Origin: Fremontodendron californicum
Lineage: Eukaryota; Streptophyta; Magnoliopsida; Malvales; Malvaceae
DNA: 64,000 nt
Assembly (NCBI GenBank): GCA_030761205.1
Contig: JAULJL010000048.1
Span: 4,517,501-4,581,500 of the forward strand
Direction: 5' to 3'
Of the stretch, positions 61,123-64,000 are shown in pieces (the stretch's first letter is position 1; each line of letters opens with the position of its first letter). The translations under genes were made by a program, and so were the position numbers. A model generated the notes under the pieces. That model had not been told where the DNA came from. It was given only the letters and a program-made list of their open reading frames with translations, and searched no databases.

Positions 61123-62259
61123 CAGGGATTTTAATTGCGATTGCGGTCGCGTTTTCGGTTACGCCGTGTTTATCGCGATTACGGACGTAACAGATGCTAT
61201 TGCGGTCATTACGGTTATCGCGGTCGTGAATTTTTTTTAATTTTGCACAATTTATTATAAAACATAATATTTATAGTTATAATTATAAAAACACTTTTAA
61301 TGATTTTTAAATAATTTATCACTACGTGATCTTTTATTTACATAAAAAAATATCAATTAAAAATTAAAAACAAATAAAATAAAATAAAATAAAAAATATA
61401 TTTAATTAAATATAACATATGTCACTTATAAATGATGAATTTTATTAAATTTGAAAACTTGATTAGTGATTACAAAAGAATCTTTAAAAAATAATAATAA
61501 ATGGCATCTGAAAAAACAAAACTAAGGAATAAAGAACTAAAAGTGTAAAATATTGACTTTATTTATTCTCCAAATTTTTTTTTACTTATGTGATCCCACC
61601 AGTTTTGTCCTATCCAAAGACTTCCACGTGATCTTTCAAAATTTAAGACTTTCTTTCTCTTCAATCTAAAGCTCAGTAACTCTTTTCTTCTTCTCCAGTC
61701 ATTTATGTGATTTTCTTCCTTTCTTTAGTCGCGCTCTGAATACCCACTCTCGGATGAGAGCAAGAGTTCAATTTTTTTTCTCTCGACAAACCTACACTTG
61801 CAGTGCATCAGTGCCTTCTTTCAACCCACACCAGTAGCTCATGGATTATGGAATGGGTGTCACTCTTCTCGAATCTCACGTTTCAACAATCTGGAATTTT
61901 AAAGTTTTTGATAGTATAACTTATTTTCTTCTAAAATTTTTGCTTGATTTTGAATTTTTGTTTAAGCTGATTTGGTGAATCAAGTTTGTTATTCTGTTTT
62001 TTCTTCTATTTTGGCATTTAAGGCTGATTTACTTTTTTTTTTTTGGGACTGAATTGTTTGCTGGAAACGGTGGATAACGGTAATAGCGCCCCGCTATCAC
62101 CGCTATTGACCGTTATACCATTTTTTTGCGGCCGCAATCGGCCGTTATTGTAGTGATTTTTCCTCACACCGCTTTTTAGATGTAAAGCGGTGGCGGAGGG
62201 TGCCGCGACCGCGAAATAGCAGCCGCGACATCGCTACGCTACCGCTTTTTGAATCCCTG
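61123..62259. mobile_element. hAT element, 1.14 kb, non-autonomous, perfect 8-bp TSD
   Basis: TSD AATTTAAT at 61115-61122 and 62260-62267 is perfect. Inverted ends begin CAGGGATT, followed by GCGGT/GCGATT-rich subterminal repeats on both sides (TTGCGGTCGCG on the left, AAGCGGTGGCGG on the right). No transposase. The middle (about 61600-62000) is not repeat-like and has a CT-rich, leader-like composition, perhaps captured host DNA. It lies 126 bp downstream of the stop of the Arg/Ser-rich gene. Confidence 0.93.
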
Positions 62260-62384
62260 AATTTAATCTAAAAAAGAAACAGAACTTGTCTGAGGTTTTC
62301 ATGGTAGTTGCAATTCAAAAGTAACAGATAATAAATTATAACAAGTTATATAACTCACCAAGTATGATCTGACAACCATCATCG

Positions 62385-64000
62385 TCAGTCAAATCTATGC
62401 GATTTTCTCTCACTAGAACGAGCATCGTCATATGCCATTTTCTCAGAATGATCAAATTGTCTATCCCGCACATGACCTTTATTTCCTCGGTCGTCTTCCT
62501 CCCCTTTTCTCTGCCTACGGCTTCCAAGGTGCTCCTCCTCATCCCTTCCATGACTTCTATATTTATGGTCCATCTCAACTCCTTCATGTTCTCTCCCTCG
62601 AGGTTCCTCTACATCCCTGCCATGCCTTCGCCCACCTCTCCGGTCTTCATAATCCCAATCATTTCTCTTAGATCCACTATGTGGTTTGCTGATCTTACTC
62701 TGAATTCTGCCATCCTGTCTACCATTGTAACCATCAAGCTCTCCTCCAGACCTAACCAACCTAGAATATTCATCCTTCTTCCGATCATCTTTCTCCCACC
62801 TAGAATATTCATCCCTCTTCCGATCATCTTTCCCCCACCTAGAGTATTCATCCCTATTCCGATCATCTTTCCCCCACCTAGAGTATTCATCCCTATTCTG
62901 ATCATCTTTCTCCCTATAAGCTTTGGCATTTGATTCAGAATCAAACTTAGTATCCTTTGGATTATCCCTTTTGTGTTCCACCTCTCTTCCTAAGCTTCGA
63001 CTTCTTGACTTTAATTCTGGCTGCTCCTCATGATTTTCATCATCAAGCTTCCTCTTGCCCTTCATCATTTCCCTACTGTTCTCTGATTTCTGCAATCTCT
63101 CTAATCTATCATCCTCATTTAGGATTCTTCCCCTTCTATCATCATTCTTGGTTGCACCAGATGCAAACTCCTTTTCTTCTTGACTAGATCGATGACTACC
63201 TCTAACACCATGATTGTCATCATCACCTCTATGTCCTCTTCTGTCTTTGTCAATGGCATTCTTCTTTCCAACTGTTTGATGCTTTAGATCACTGCTGTCA
63301 GAGTCATCATCACTAGAACTTGTATCACTATCATCTGTCAAAGAGACCGATCTCCTTCTAGCAGCCCTTTCTCTTGGTGCTGTAGCCTTGTCACTTTTCC
63401 TACCATAGGAGGAATTAGAATGTTCATCATCATCAGAATCATGTCTTCTACCTCTTCCCCTACCCTTTTCTACTTTTTCATCACTTATATCAGAATCATT
63501 GTCATGTTTTGTATCATACCTATGACCACCTTTCTTCACTGTTTCCTTTTTATGATCTCTTGCTCTGTCTGCATCAGAATCAGATTCACTATCCCTCCCT
63601 CTCCTATGGCTCCCAGTCAGCCCAATATTTCGTCTTTGAACTTCACCTCTCTTCTTTCCCCTCCCACCATCAGAGTCAGAGTCATCCTCACTGGAATCAT
63701 GCCTATGACGACCTTTCTTAACTGTTTCCTTTTTACGGTCTCTTGCTCTGTCTGCATCAGAATCAGATTCACTACCCATGTTGTCCCTTTCTCTCCTCTG
63801 GCTCCCAGTCAACTCAATCTTTCGTTTTTGAACTTCACCTCTCTTCTTTTCCCTCCCACCGTCAGTGTCAGGGTCATCCTCACTGGAGTCATGCCTATGA
63901 CGGCCTTTCTTAACTGTTTCCTTTTTACGGTCTCTTGCTCTGTCTGCTGCATCAGAATCAGATTCACTACCCATGTTGTTCCTGTCTCTCCTCTGGCTCC
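62385..64000 (-). CDS. Acidic Arg/Ser-rich nuclear protein, C-terminal part (SRRM2/CWC21-like?), cut by window edge
   Basis: Open from the window edge to a TGA at 62387-62385. The ATG at 63974 is internal: the codons before it (SQRRDRNN) continue a repeat, so the real start lies beyond the window. Three imperfect copies of a roughly 64-residue unit (SESDSDADRARDRKKETVKK then RHRHDSSEDD) open the visible part. A Ser/Asp-rich tract follows (SLTDDSDTSSSDDDSDSSD), then four copies of about 14 residues (KDDRNRDEYSRWG, 62750-62905) and a charged RD/RE/RG tail ending SERKSHRFD. The composition fits spliceosome-associated proteins such as SRRM2/CWC21-like factors, but the diagnostic N-terminal domain is not in view. 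A minus-strand GTGAGT just after the stop may mark a 3' UTR intron. Confidence 0.8.
   Translation of the reverse strand, partial: SQRRDRNNMGSESDSDAADRARDRKKETVKKGRHRHDSSEDDPDTDGGREKKRGEVQKRKIELTGSQRRERDNMGSESDSDADRARDRKKETVKKGRHRHDSSEDDSDSDGGRGKKRGEVQRRNIGLTGSHRRGRDSESDSDADRARDHKKETVKKGGHRYDTKHDNDSDISDEKVEKGRGRGRRHDSDDDEHSNSSYGRKSDKATAPRERAARRRSVSLTDDSDTSSSDDDSDSSDLKHQTVGKKNAIDKDRRGHRGDDDNHGVRGSHRSSQEEKEFASGATKNDDRRGRILNEDDRLERLQKSENSREMMKGKRKLDDENHEEQPELKSRSRSLGREVEHKRDNPKDTKFDSESNAKAYREKDDQNRDEYSRWGKDDRNRDEYSRWGKDDRKRDEYSRWEKDDRKKDEYSRLVRSGGELDGYNGRQDGRIQSKISKPHSGSKRNDWDYEDRRGGRRHGRDVEEPRGREHEGVEMDHKYRSHGRDEEEHLGSRRQRKGEEDDRGNKGHVRDRQFDHSEKMAYDDARSSERKSHRFD

Noticed and set aside
62397..62933. 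Plus-strand 178-codon frame rich in Pro/Ile/Phe
   Set aside because: It is the antisense shadow of the Arg/Ser-rich gene; its repeats mirror the minus-strand ones.

Overview
The window is nuclear DNA of a flowering plant, most likely a eudicot. It is AT-rich, has GT-AG introns, and carries plant-type Copia elements with a tRNA-Met primer site, Mutator-like elements (MULEs), hAT and Harbinger MITEs and tRNA-derived SINEs. The species cannot be told from sequence alone. Two host genes are well supported. One is a 14-exon ER-lumenal Hsp70 of the HSP70-17/HYOU1 (GRP170) type at 18.6-28.0 kb. The other, on the minus strand at the right edge, is the last part of an acidic Arg/Ser-rich nuclear protein. 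Nearly all the rest is transposons, often nested.

1-5.9 kb: a minus-strand Copia-type LTR element with a gag pseudogene and no pol. 5.9-10.2 kb: small elements. 10.36-13.78 kb: a complete 3.4-kb MULE with a target-site duplication (TSD), arrays of 23-bp palindromes at both ends and a decayed plant-mobile-domain (PMD) gene. 14.03-17.50 kb: a 3.47-kb solo LTR. 18.4-28.4 kb: the HSP70-17 gene, with G-boxes and an unfolded-protein-response-like motif in its promoter. 29.8-30.1 kb: a hAT-like MITE.

30.3-51.0 kb holds the main finding. A broken, intronless SUVH-type histone H3K9 methyltransferase gene has been split by a 17,466-bp MULE (31959-49424) with a perfect 9-bp TSD (GAAGGTCGG) and imperfect 32-bp terminal inverted repeats. 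The MULE carries two convergent genes, both of which read open across every inferred splice junction. The first is a FAR1/Jittery-type transposase (789 aa, D270-D332-E436, SWIM and CCHC fingers). The second is a 16-exon, 798-aa protein with an N-terminal HMG-box-like region, a PMD/DUF1985-like middle and a C-terminal ULP1/C48 cysteine protease with H646, D663, Q719 and C725 all present. About 45 copies of an 88-bp tandem repeat, with signs of a 616-bp (7 x 88) higher order and a younger 785-bp duplication, fill the left arm. The same SUVH pseudogene also took two related hAT-like MITEs and two copies of a roughly 188-bp MITE family.

51.2-56.2 kb: a decayed Copia element with both LTRs. 56.2-62.3 kb: more MITEs, a SINE and a 1.14-kb hAT element with a perfect 8-bp TSD just downstream of the Arg/Ser-rich gene. 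The roughly 188-bp MITE family appears nine times in the window; five copies have 8-bp TSDs matching at 7 or 8 of 8 positions, or perfectly, and one more matches at 6 of 8.
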